Shown: one piece after another, positions 7,078-13,176 of the stretch
Layout of the letters: each line of letters opens with the position of its first letter
How positions within the stretch are numbered: the stretch's first letter is position 1
NCBI GenBank assembly: GCA_943914515.1
Contig: CALUCI010000155.1
Location: 1-13,561 of the forward strand
DNA: 13,561 nucleotides
Reading direction: 5' to 3'
Origin: an uncultured Pseudomonas sp.
GTDB taxonomy: Bacteria; Pseudomonadota; Gammaproteobacteria; Pseudomonadales; Pseudomonadaceae
Translations under genes and position numbers: made by a program
The notes under the pieces: generated by a model
Seen by the model: the letters and a program-made list of their open reading frames with translations, nothing else
What the model was told of the DNA's origin: nothing
Database searches by the model: none

Positions 7078-8571
7078 ATGTACCGTGATCGCATTCGCTT
7101 GTCCTCGCTGCACAGTAAAGTCATGAGCGCAGAAGACGCCGCCGCCCTGATCCAGGACGGCATGACCGTCGGCATGAGCGGTTTCACCCGTGCCGGTGAA
7201 GCCAAGGCCGTTCCCCACGCGCTGGCCGAACGGGCCAAGCAGTCGCCGCTGAAAATCAGCCTGATGACCGGCGCCAGCCTTGGCAACGACCTGGACAAGC
7301 AACTGACCGAAGCCGGTGTGCTGGCTCGCCGCATGCCGTTCCAGGTCGACAGCACCCTGCGCAAGGCCATCAACGATGGCAAAGTGATGTTCATCGACCA
7401 GCACCTGTCGGAAACCGTCGAGCAACTGCGCAACGCCCAGCTCAAGCTGCCGGACATCGCCGTCATCGAAGCCGTGGCGATCACCGAACAAGGCCACATC
7501 GTGCCGACCACCTCGGTGGGCAACTCGGCCAGCTTCGCGATCTTCGCCAAGCAAGTGATCATCGAGATCAACATGGCGCACAACGCCAACCTCGAAGGTC
7601 TGCACGACATCTATATCCCGACCTACCGTCCGACCCGCACGCCAATCCCACTGGTCAAGGTCGACGACCGCATCGGCAGCACCGCGATCCCGATCGACCC
7701 GGCGAAAATCGTCGGCATCGTCGTCACCAACCAGTCCGACTCGCCCTCTACCGTGCTGCCGCCGGATGACGAAACCCAGGGCATCGCCAACCACCTGATC
7801 AACTTCTTCAAGCAGGAAGTCGATGCCGGGCGCATGACCAACAAGCTCGGCCCGCTCCAGGCCGGTATCGGCAGCATCGCCAACGCGGTGATGTGCGGCC
7901 TGATCGAATCGCCGTTCGAAGACCTGACCATGTACTCCGAAGTACTGCAGGACTCGACCTTCGACCTGATCGACGCCGGCAAGCTGAGCTTCGCCTCGGG
8001 CAGTTCGATCACCCTGTCGAGCCGGCGCAACGCCGATGTGTTCGGCAACCTGGAGCGCTACAAAGACAAGCTGGTGCTGCGCCCGCAAGAGATCTCCAAC
8101 CACCCTGAAGTGGTGCGTCGCCTGGGGATCATCGGCATCAACACCGCGCTGGAGTTCGACCTGTACGGCAACGTCAACTCCACCCACGTCTGCGGCACGC
8201 GGATGATGAACGGCATCGGCGGCTCGGGCGACTTCGCGCGCAACGCGCACCTGGCCATCTTCGTCACCAAGTCGATCGCCAAGGGCGGCGCGATTTCCAG
8301 CGTCGTGCCGATGGTCAGCCATGTCGACCACACCGAACATGACGTCGACATCCTCGTCACCGAGCAAGGCCTGGCCGACCTGCGTGGCCTGGCGCCGCGC
8401 GAGCGCGCCCGGGTGATCATCGACAACTGCGTGCACCCGGACTACCGCGAAGCGCTGAACGACTACTTCACCCGCGCCTGCGAGCGCGGCGGCCACACCC
8501 CGCACATCCTGCGTGAAGCGCTGGCCTGGCACGAAAACCTGGAAGAAACCGGACGCATGCTCGCCGGCTGA
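7078..8571 (+). CDS. Acetyl-CoA hydrolase/succinate CoA-transferase family protein
   Basis: This 497-aa family I CoA-transferase is of the acetyl-CoA hydrolase type, related to succinyl-CoA:acetate CoA-transferase AarC and E. coli YgfH/ScpC. The N-terminal half has DGMTVGMSGFTRAGEAKAVP (27-46). The catalytic glutamate is expected at E288 in TMYSEVLQDS, and the glycine-rich active-site segments GNVNSTH (364-370) and GIGGSGDFARNAH (379-391) are intact. It should shuttle CoA between acetyl-CoA, succinate, propionyl-CoA or similar acids in the cytosol; the exact pair cannot be told from sequence. The ATG at 7078 has only a weak GAGA-type ribosome site, but MYRDRIRL is the usual family start. It appears to be a single-gene unit, insulated by the pnt terminator upstream and a hairpin downstream. 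It is unrelated in fold to the gcdG enzyme. Confidence 0.93.
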   Translation: MYRDRIRLSSLHSKVMSAEDAAALIQDGMTVGMSGFTRAGEAKAVPHALAERAKQSPLKISLMTGASLGNDLDKQLTEAGVLARRMPFQVDSTLRKAINDGKVMFIDQHLSETVEQLRNAQLKLPDIAVIEAVAITEQGHIVPTTSVGNSASFAIFAKQVIIEINMAHNANLEGLHDIYIPTYRPTRTPIPLVKVDDRIGSTAIPIDPAKIVGIVVTNQSDSPSTVLPPDDETQGIANHLINFFKQEVDAGRMTNKLGPLQAGIGSIANAVMCGLIESPFEDLTMYSEVLQDSTFDLIDAGKLSFASGSSITLSSRRNADVFGNLERYKDKLVLRPQEISNHPEVVRRLGIIGINTALEFDLYGNVNSTHVCGTRMMNGIGGSGDFARNAHLAIFVTKSIAKGGAISSVVPMVSHVDHTEHDVDILVTEQGLADLRGLAPRERARVIIDNCVHPDYREALNDYFTRACERGGHTPHILREALAWHENLEETGRMLAG

Positions 8572-8584
8572 TCCACAACAGTTA

Positions 8585-8616
8585 ACAGCCGGTGCCGCGC
8601 AATGCGCACCGGCTGT
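8585..8616. terminator. Hairpin after the CoA-transferase gene
   Basis: A perfect 11-bp stem, ACAGCCGGTGC / GCACCGGCTGT, surrounds a 10-nt loop and begins 14 bp after the stop codon. No T-run follows, so as an intrinsic terminator it is weak or Rho-assisted. Both shoulders carry ACAGTT motifs (8578-8583 and 8617-8622), linking it to the motif cluster that follows. Confidence 0.5.
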
Positions 8617-8668
8617 ACAGTTGGCAGCCCATAACCGTAAAAAACTGTACTACTGTACCGCTGACTAA

Positions 8669-8695
8669 CCCCCGCCTTCCCGCCTCCCACCCCCC
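8669..8695 (-). other. G-quadruplex motif on the minus strand
   Basis: Read on the minus strand, four runs of at least three G (6, 3, 3 and 5 long) are separated by loops of 1, 4 and 5 nt. This meets the standard G3+N1-7 quadruplex pattern. The plus strand is correspondingly C-rich (i-motif capable). It sits inside the ACTGT cluster, about 200 bp upstream of the DUF1127 start. Confidence 0.6.
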
Positions 8696-8891
8696 TAAAT
8701 ACTCAGAAACGCACCAAAACTGCGCAGACCAGTACAGTTGCGCGTATTTTGAGTGCAACAGCACCCTTAAACAGTTAACTGAGCCCTCACAATCAAGTTG
8801 AACTGTATCTACTGTTATGGACGACCGAAGAGGATCATTGGCATCAGTTAAATCACTACCCAATGCCGCCATAAGCGGAAGGATGACAATC

Positions 8892-9107
8892 ATGGAACGT
8901 ACCCTCAGTTCCGGCCTGGTTTTCGAAAGCAACGTTGAACAATCCAAAGCAGCTCTGCCGCTGCGCCTGCTCGCCAACCTGATGCTGTGGCAGCGCCGCA
9001 TCTCCAGCCGCCATCAACTGGCCCGTCTGGATGCCCGCCTGCTGGCTGACGCCGGTATCAGCGAAGCACAACGCTACGAAGAGCTGAGCAAGCCGTTCTG
9101 GCGTTAA
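8892..9107 (+). CDS. DUF1127 domain small protein
   Basis: This 71-aa basic protein carries the DUF1127 (YjiS-like) signature in its C-terminal half. LWQRRISSRHQLARLDARLLADAGI at about 32-56 is split by the W33-RR pair, and RYEELSKPFW at 61-70 ends it. No signal peptide or membrane segment is visible. The frame extends upstream to an ATG at 8817. I chose the ATG at 8892 because AAGGA lies 8 nt upstream and because the extension overlaps the operator-like repeats and has no family-like sequence. DUF1127 proteins are small and often stress- or nutrient-regulated. Some of this family, in other bacteria, have been linked to RNA or phosphate and carbon metabolism, but no function can be assigned here. 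It appears monocistronic, with the ACTGT cluster before it and a strong terminator after it. Confidence 0.88.
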   Translation: MERTLSSGLVFESNVEQSKAALPLRLLANLMLWQRRISSRHQLARLDARLLADAGISEAQRYEELSKPFWR

Positions 9108-9142
9108 GGCAGTACCCGCCGGCTCCAGCCGGCAGCGAATTC

Positions 9143-9176
9143 AAAACCCGTCGCAGGTCGCTGCGACGGGTTTTTT
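9143..9176 (+). terminator. Rho-independent terminator after DUF1127 gene
   Basis: A 14-bp perfect stem, AAAACCCGTCGCAG / CTGCGACGGGTTTT, surrounds a GTCG tetraloop and ends in six T's. It lies 35 bp after the DUF1127 stop. A smaller hairpin, GCCGGC-TCCA-GCCGGC, sits just before it at 9118-9133. Confidence 0.95.
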
Positions 9177-9383
9177 CGTTCTGCAAGGCGCGAAACAGAG
9201 CGCTCGCAGCTAAAGCAGTACAATTTTTAGAAATCGACAAATCGCCATAACAGTTGCACCCAAAGCCACTTTGCCGGCCCCGTGTTACGCTTCCTTCACG
9301 CAGCTTGATTCACCACGTAGCGCAATCGGCCAAGCGTGCGTCTGACAGTCAGAAGAACCTACGTACTACCCAGGAGATCGATC

Positions 9384-9701
9384 ATGTTCCGTACCCGCTT
9401 GCTTGGCACCGCTCTGTTGCTGGCTCTGGCCTCGACCGCACAGGCGACCAGCTTCGTCGTCACCACCGATTCCCTCGTTGGCGCCGTGGCCGCATCCACC
9501 GATGCCACCTCCGATGTGACCTCCTCCTTTCGCGATGACAAAGTCGTCCGTGCCGCCCGCGACGACGCCGCCAGCTTCGTGGCCAGCAACGGCGAAATCC
9601 GTGGTGTGAAGCTGGAAAGCGCCCTGCACCACATCCGCCAGCAACTGCCGAACCTGCAAGCCAGCGACGCACAACTGGCCCAGGCAATCCTGGCCATCTG
9701 A
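9384..9701 (+). CDS. Exported DUF2388 protein, copy 1
   Basis: This 105-aa protein is of the DUF2388 type, a small family known mainly from Pseudomonas and with no assigned function. Residues 1-21 form a signal peptide with a classic Ala-X-Ala end (STAQA). The mature protein is therefore about 84 aa and periplasmic or secreted. The family core is VVRAARDDAASFVASNGEIRG followed by LESALHHIRQQLPNL and LAQAILAI. (The first motif spans about residues 69-89.) The ATG at 9384 is chosen over an upstream frame start (9336) because AGGAG lies 7 nt upstream and the signal peptide begins there. It is the first of three tandem paralogs. The 276 bp before it, apart from the DUF1127 terminator, shows no gene and no confident promoter. 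Confidence 0.88.
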   Translation: MFRTRLLGTALLLALASTAQATSFVVTTDSLVGAVAASTDATSDVTSSFRDDKVVRAARDDAASFVASNGEIRGVKLESALHHIRQQLPNLQASDAQLAQAILAI

Positions 9702-9741
9702 GTCCGTCACCGACTGCAGTAACCGCAACACCAGGTAAAAC

Positions 9742-9769
9742 AGCCGGGCCAGCCGCTCTGGCCCGGGCT
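9742..9769. other. GC-rich hairpin between DUF2388 copies 1 and 2
   Basis: GGGCCAG (9746-9752) pairs with CTGGCCC (9758-9764) around CCGCT. The outer AGCC/GGCT adds four more pairs after one bulged G. On the plus strand no T-run follows, so it is more likely an mRNA-stabilising or partial attenuation structure than a full terminator. On the minus strand it is followed by TGTTTT. Confidence 0.5.
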
Positions 9770-9819
9770 TGTGCATTGGGATAGCCTCTGCCGCTCGATT
9801 CCGGAGGCACTGTTTCCCC

Positions 9820-10110
9820 ATGCGTTACCTGTCATTGCTGCTTGTGCTGTTCGGGTCCGGCACCGCCCAGGCCTTCGATCTGACCACTGCGACACTCGTC
9901 GTCAGTGGCTACGCCACCAGCCAGGTCACTTCCGCACCCTTCGACCGCAAATGGGTCCGGGCTGCCCGTGACGATGCCGCCGCCTTCATTGCCAGCGATG
10001 GCCAGTTGCGCGGCGCGCGGCTGGAATCGGCGATCCGTCGGCTACGCCACGAACATCCCGAACTTCATGCCGGCGACCTTGAACTGGCGCAGGCAATTCT
10101 CGTCCAATGA
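9820..10110 (+). CDS. Exported DUF2388 protein, copy 2
   Basis: This 96-aa DUF2388 paralog has a signal peptide of about 18 residues (MRYLSLLLVLFGSGTAQA). The mature part is shorter than in the neighbours, missing about 8 residues in the region before the core. The core WVRAARDDAAAFIASDGQLRG and the tail LELAQAIL are intact. The ATG at 9820 follows a GGAGG 12 nt upstream, a little far, so translation may be weaker than for copy 1. A hairpin lies in the 118-bp gap after copy 1. The stop is 29 bp before copy 3. The protein is the most diverged of the three, with an aspartate/arginine-rich segment (PFDRKWVRAARDD). Function unknown. Confidence 0.86.
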   Translation: MRYLSLLLVLFGSGTAQAFDLTTATLVVSGYATSQVTSAPFDRKWVRAARDDAAAFIASDGQLRGARLESAIRRLRHEHPELHAGDLELAQAILVQ

Positions 10111-10139
10111 CCACATCTGTTTTTCTCCGGAGAAGTTCC

Positions 10140-10460
10140 ATGCGTAACCCGCTGATTGCCGCCACCCTTGGCTTCCTGCTGCTGGCCGACGTGGCCCAGG
10201 CACATACCGTAGTGGCCACCAGCAACATCATCGTCCGCGCCTTTGGTCGTTCGATCGATTTCACCTCCGACACCACCACCTCGATCCGCGATTCGAAAGT
10301 CGTGCGCGAAGCCCGCGACGACGCCGCCAGCTTCGTCGCCAGCGACGGCGACATCCGTGGCGCGCAACTCGAAGCCGCCTTCGACACCCTGCGCCAGCGT
10401 GTGCCCGAAGCGCGTCAGGCCAGTGACCAGGTTCTCGCCGAAGCCATCCTCGCGCTGTGA
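10140..10460 (+). CDS. Exported DUF2388 protein, copy 3
   Basis: This 106-aa DUF2388 paralog has a signal peptide ending ADVAQA at about residue 21. The core VVREARDDAASFVASDGDIRG is nearly identical to copy 1, and the two genes share an uninterrupted 26-nt stretch (9555-9580 and 10311-10336). The tail LAEAILAL matches the family. The frame opens at an ATG (10107) overlapping the stop of copy 2. I chose the ATG at 10140 because GGAG lies 7 nt upstream and the signal peptide starts there. Its stop overlaps the GTG start of the next gene by 4 bp, which implies co-translation with the DUF4105 protein. Confidence 0.87.
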   Translation: MRNPLIAATLGFLLLADVAQAHTVVATSNIIVRAFGRSIDFTSDTTTSIRDSKVVREARDDAASFVASDGDIRGAQLEAAFDTLRQRVPEARQASDQVLAEAILAL

Positions 10461-12415
10461 AATCGATGCGTGCCTGGCTGCTGGGCGGCGTCATCGCGCT
10501 GTGCAGCCTTCCTGCGCTGGCCGACCTGCAACTGCGCTTGCAGGACGACAGCCTGAGCCCCCCGCAGCGGCAAGCCACCCAGGCCCTGCTGGATGAAGCG
10601 CTCCAGGCACTGCCGCCCAGCTTCAAGACCCGACTGGACCGCACCGTCACGGTCAGCTGGAACGAGCGCATGCCGGCAGACGCCTACGGCCAGGCCTCGC
10701 TGGTCTCCACCCTGCAACTCAATCGCCGCCTGCTGCCGGCCCTGACCGATGGCAGCGCCGCGACCGAGAAGAACGGACGCCCCCACGGCACCGTACGCCA
10801 GGAACTGCTGGCGACCGTCCTCCACGAACTCACCCACGTCTACGACCGCGCCAGACTCTGGCCCGGCGCCGAGCGGCGGTTGATCGTCCAGTGCAAACGC
10901 CAGAACGACAGCCTGGGCAAGATCGGCGAGCGCGACCAATGCCGGGGCCAGACCGAGCGCCGCTTCACCCTCAGTGACGACCCGCGTCTGCTCGACCTGG
11001 CTGGCTGGCCACAGTACGTAGGCCGCCGCGGCGAACGCGAGCAGCACAACCGCCAGGTCGCGCGCACCCCCGACAGCTACGAACTGAGCAGCCCCAAGGA
11101 ATTCATCGCGGTCAACATGGAGTACTTCCTCCTCGACCCCAGCTACGCCTGCCGTCGCCCGGCCTTGCACGCGTACCTGAAACAACACTTCGACTGGGCA
11201 CCCGAACATCCTGCCTGCGCAGCCGCGCTGCCGTTTCTCAATGCCGGCAACGATTTCGCCAAACAGCCGCTGGGCCAGATCGACCCCGAACGGGTCTACG
11301 CCGTCGACTACCTGCTCGCCGAAGCCAACCAGAACTGGGTCAGCCGCTGGGGCCACAGCATGCTGCGCCTGGTGATCTGCGCCCCCGGTCGGCCGCGCGG
11401 GCCGGACTGCCGGCTCGACCTGGAGCAGCACCTGGTGCTGTCCTACCGGGCCTTCGTCAACGATGTGCAACTGTCGAGTTGGGACGGCCTGACCGGCGCC
11501 TACCCGTCACGGCTGTTCGTGTTGCCGCTGGGGCAGGTGATCGACGAGTACACCAAGACCGAACTGCGCAGCCTGGCGTCGATCCCGCTGAAACTGTCCC
11601 GTGACGAGCTGGAAAACCTGGTGCGCCAGGCCCTTGAGATGCACTGGGCGTATGACGGCAACTACTACTTCCTGTCCAACAACTGCGCGGTGGAAACCCT
11701 CAAGCTGCTGCGCAGCGGCACCGCCAACCCGCGCCTGACCGGCCTCGACAACATCATGCCCAACGGCCTGCTCGAAGTGCTCGAAGGTCGTGGCCTGGCC
11801 GATACCAGCGTGCTCGACGATCCCCGCGAAGCGCTGCGCCTGGGTTACCGCTTCGATTCCTACCGCGACCGTTACCAGGCGATGTTCCAGATCCTCAGGA
11901 AGCAATTGCCGGTTCCCCAGGACAGCGTCGAAGCCTGGCTGGAGCAGGGCGCCGAACAACGCCGCAGCTGGTTCGACCAGGCCAACCTGCGCACCACCGC
12001 CGCCTTGCTGCTGCTGGAGCAAGCCGCGCTGCGTCAGCAACTGCTGCTGGCCCAGGACGAGGTCAAGCAGCGCTACCTCACCGGCCGCGCGCTGGACGAC
12101 GGTAGCGTGGCCAAGGCCAACCAGACGCTGCAGCAGATCCTCGCCAACAGCGGTTTTCTCAGCAAACCGGCGGAACTGCTCGGGGAGGGCGGCTACGGTT
12201 TGCCACAGCCCGCCGAGCGCCAGCAACTCGAACAGAGCAGCACCCTGCGCCAGCAACAGTTGCAGGCCCTGAGCACCGACCTCGACAAAGAAGTGCGAGC
12301 CTTGCTCGGCCAGGAGCGCGCCACCCAGATCAAGGCGGTGGAAGCCAACATCAAGCAGCTCGGCGAGCACCTGCGCGCCTTGCACAAGGCTTCGGGCGGG
12401 CTGCAGTTGCCGTGA
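10457..12415 (+). CDS. Exported zincin-like plus DUF4105 (Lnb-like) protein
   Basis: This 652-aa exported protein has a signal peptide ending LPALA at about residue 22. Residues about 25-270 contain HELTH (123-127), a zinc-metalloprotease HExxH motif. About 90 residues later comes PKEFIAVNMEYFL (213-225), which resembles the third-ligand segment of MtfA-type peptidases (E215 or E222). Residues about 280-450 form a DUF4105 domain, the family of the Lnb lipoprotein transacylase periplasmic domain. It has SRWGHSMLRLV (H300) and SNNCAVETLKLL (C410) as a likely His/Cys catalytic pair. The C-terminal 170 residues are helical and Gln/Leu-rich, suggesting a coiled coil; no membrane anchor is seen there. 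The GTG at 10457 overlaps the previous stop; the ATG at 10466 is an alternative. It is probably the effector of the DUF2388 operon, and its substrate is unknown. Confidence 0.85.
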   Translation: MKSMRAWLLGGVIALCSLPALADLQLRLQDDSLSPPQRQATQALLDEALQALPPSFKTRLDRTVTVSWNERMPADAYGQASLVSTLQLNRRLLPALTDGSAATEKNGRPHGTVRQELLATVLHELTHVYDRARLWPGAERRLIVQCKRQNDSLGKIGERDQCRGQTERRFTLSDDPRLLDLAGWPQYVGRRGEREQHNRQVARTPDSYELSSPKEFIAVNMEYFLLDPSYACRRPALHAYLKQHFDWAPEHPACAAALPFLNAGNDFAKQPLGQIDPERVYAVDYLLAEANQNWVSRWGHSMLRLVICAPGRPRGPDCRLDLEQHLVLSYRAFVNDVQLSSWDGLTGAYPSRLFVLPLGQVIDEYTKTELRSLASIPLKLSRDELENLVRQALEMHWAYDGNYYFLSNNCAVETLKLLRSGTANPRLTGLDNIMPNGLLEVLEGRGLADTSVLDDPREALRLGYRFDSYRDRYQAMFQILRKQLPVPQDSVEAWLEQGAEQRRSWFDQANLRTTAALLLLEQAALRQQLLLAQDEVKQRYLTGRALDDGSVAKANQTLQQILANSGFLSKPAELLGEGGYGLPQPAERQQLEQSSTLRQQQLQALSTDLDKEVRALLGQERATQIKAVEANIKQLGEHLRALHKASGGLQLP

Positions 12416-12418
12416 CTC

Positions 12419-12820
12419 TCAAAGGCTTTCGTGGGCTTCGCCGGGCAACTGCTCATCAAGGTGCAGCCAGGGCAGGCGGCTTTCGGTCCAGATGTGTCGG
12501 TTGGGCCGCACGTTCTGCGGTTCGTCTAGGGTGGTGATGGTGATGTCGATGGTTTCCGGGCTGAGGTCGGTGGTCAGCGCCAGATGGGCACCGCAGCGGC
12601 TGCACAGATAACGCACACAACTGGCGGACGAGTCGTAGCGCTGCGGCTGGCCCGACAGCCACTGGAACGCGCTGCAGGGCACCGTCGCCCAGGTCACCAG
12701 CAGGCCGCCGGTGACCCGTCGACACACCGAGCAGTGGCAATGGGCGACATCCGTCAGCGGACCTTCGACCCGATAGCGCAGGGCGCCGCAATGGCAACCG
12801 CCTTCATGGATCTGGCTCAT
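12419..12820 (-). CDS. GFA/CENP-V family zinc protein
   Basis: This 133-aa cytosolic protein is of the glutathione-dependent formaldehyde-activating (GFA)/CENP-V fold. The seven conserved zinc-binding cysteines are all present: C9 and C11 (GGCHCGALRY), C28, C30 and C33 (HCHCSVCRR), and C73 and C76 (LCSRCGAHL). Length is typical. Members form or handle S-hydroxymethylglutathione-like adducts, but many are of unknown substrate, so no specific role is given. It converges on the DUF4105 gene with only 3 bp between stop codons and no visible terminator. GAGGGAG lies about 10 nt upstream of the ATG. Confidence 0.92.
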   Translation of the reverse strand: MSQIHEGGCHCGALRYRVEGPLTDVAHCHCSVCRRVTGGLLVTWATVPCSAFQWLSGQPQRYDSSASCVRYLCSRCGAHLALTTDLSPETIDITITTLDEPQNVRPNRHIWTESRLPWLHLDEQLPGEAHESL

Positions 12821-12853
12821 CGTTCAAACACTCCCTCGCGCAATTCAAAGTAG

Positions 12854-12922
12854 GTAGGAGCGGGTTTACCCGCGATGGCGCCGACGAAATCACCGCCGCC
12901 TCGCGGGTGAACCCGCTCCTAC
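12854..12922. repeat. Pseudomonas REP pair (BIME-like)
   Basis: The left unit starts GTAGGAGCGGGTTTACCCGC (12854-12875, 22 nt). It is repeated in inverted orientation at 12901-12922 with 21 of 22 matching positions, separated by 25 bp. The GTAGGAGCGGG...CCCGCGA pattern is the common REP sequence of putida/fluorescens-group genomes. It lies just upstream (5') of the GFA gene, in the gap shared by two divergent genes. Confidence 0.9.
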
Positions 12923-13047
12923 AGATTTCCTTTCGAACTCGAAAGCTGGCTGAAAGCTTAGCCCCTTAGCATCGCCTCACCACCGGCATAGCGACCGGCG
13001 CGCCATGGCATCCGATTCAGGGGTGTCTGGCCCAACCAACAAAAACA

Positions 13048-13128
13048 ATGGTGATTCCGATGTCCTTCCGTACCGTCCTGCGCCCCGCCTTTGCCCCGCG
13101 ACTCCAGCACCAGCGCCTCGTCCGCTGA
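13048..13128 (+). CDS. Possible leader ORF (26 codons)
   Basis: An ATG directly at the end of the A-rich Crc/Hfq-like motif opens a 26-codon frame. A second in-frame ATG is at 13060 (with GGTGA 5 nt upstream). The peptide, MVIPMSFRTVLRPAFAPRLQ then HQRLVR, is short and Arg/Pro-rich, with no family resemblance. Its stop is 48 bp before the transporter start. It may be a translated leader controlling the transporter, or chance. No strong ribosome site is visible. Confidence 0.25.
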   Translation: MVIPMSFRTVLRPAFAPRLQHQRLVR

Positions 13129-13176
13129 CACGCCCGTTACGTTCCTCTTTCGACGCGCCACGCCTGGAGTACTCCC

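Larger units (their letters stand above)
8572..8891. promoter_or_regulatory. ACTGT/ACAGT motif cluster upstream of DUF1127 gene
   Basis: This 320-bp gap holds no gene but has a dense set of ACTGT or ACAGT motifs. They start at about 8578, 8617, 8644, 8652, 8734, 8771, 8802 and 8811. Two form tight tandem pairs: ACTGTACT-ACTGTACC (8644-8659, period 8) and AACTGTATCT-ACTGTTATGG (8801-8820, period 9). CAGTTAACTG (8772-8781) is a perfect palindrome. About 0.5 copies of such a 5-mer would be expected by chance on both strands of this length. Direct-repeat sites of this kind fit a MocR/GntR-type or similar regulator, whose gene is not in the window. Which motif belongs to the DUF1127 promoter is not resolved. 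Confidence 0.55.
12821..13176. promoter_or_regulatory. Regulatory region before the citrate transporter gene
   Basis: This 356-bp gap contains the REP pair (12854-12922) and then several short signals. There is a perfect inverted repeat CTTTCG-AACT-CGAAAG (12930-12945) and a direct repeat GAAAGCT-N4-GAAAGCT (12941-12958, period 11). AACAAAAA and AAAAACAA (13038-13048) match the AANAANAA Crc/Hfq target pattern. A possible 26-codon leader ORF lies at 13048-13128. The palindrome GGAGTACTCC (13166-13175) covers the ribosome binding site of the next gene. No clear -35/-10 pair was identified. Confidence 0.4.

Noticed and set aside
7036..8532. 498-aa open frame antisense to the CoA-transferase gene
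   Set aside because: Composition is typical of an antisense shadow (Val/Asp/His/Gln-rich). The plus-strand frame has intact catalytic motifs.
10415..11470. Minus-strand frame opposite the DUF4105 gene
   Set aside because: No domain, no ribosome site, and it overlaps a gene with clear signal peptide and motifs.
12854..12922. REP pair considered as a terminator or CRISPR-like repeat
   Set aside because: Only two inverted copies with no spacer array and no T-run. The sequence matches the common dispersed Pseudomonas REP type.
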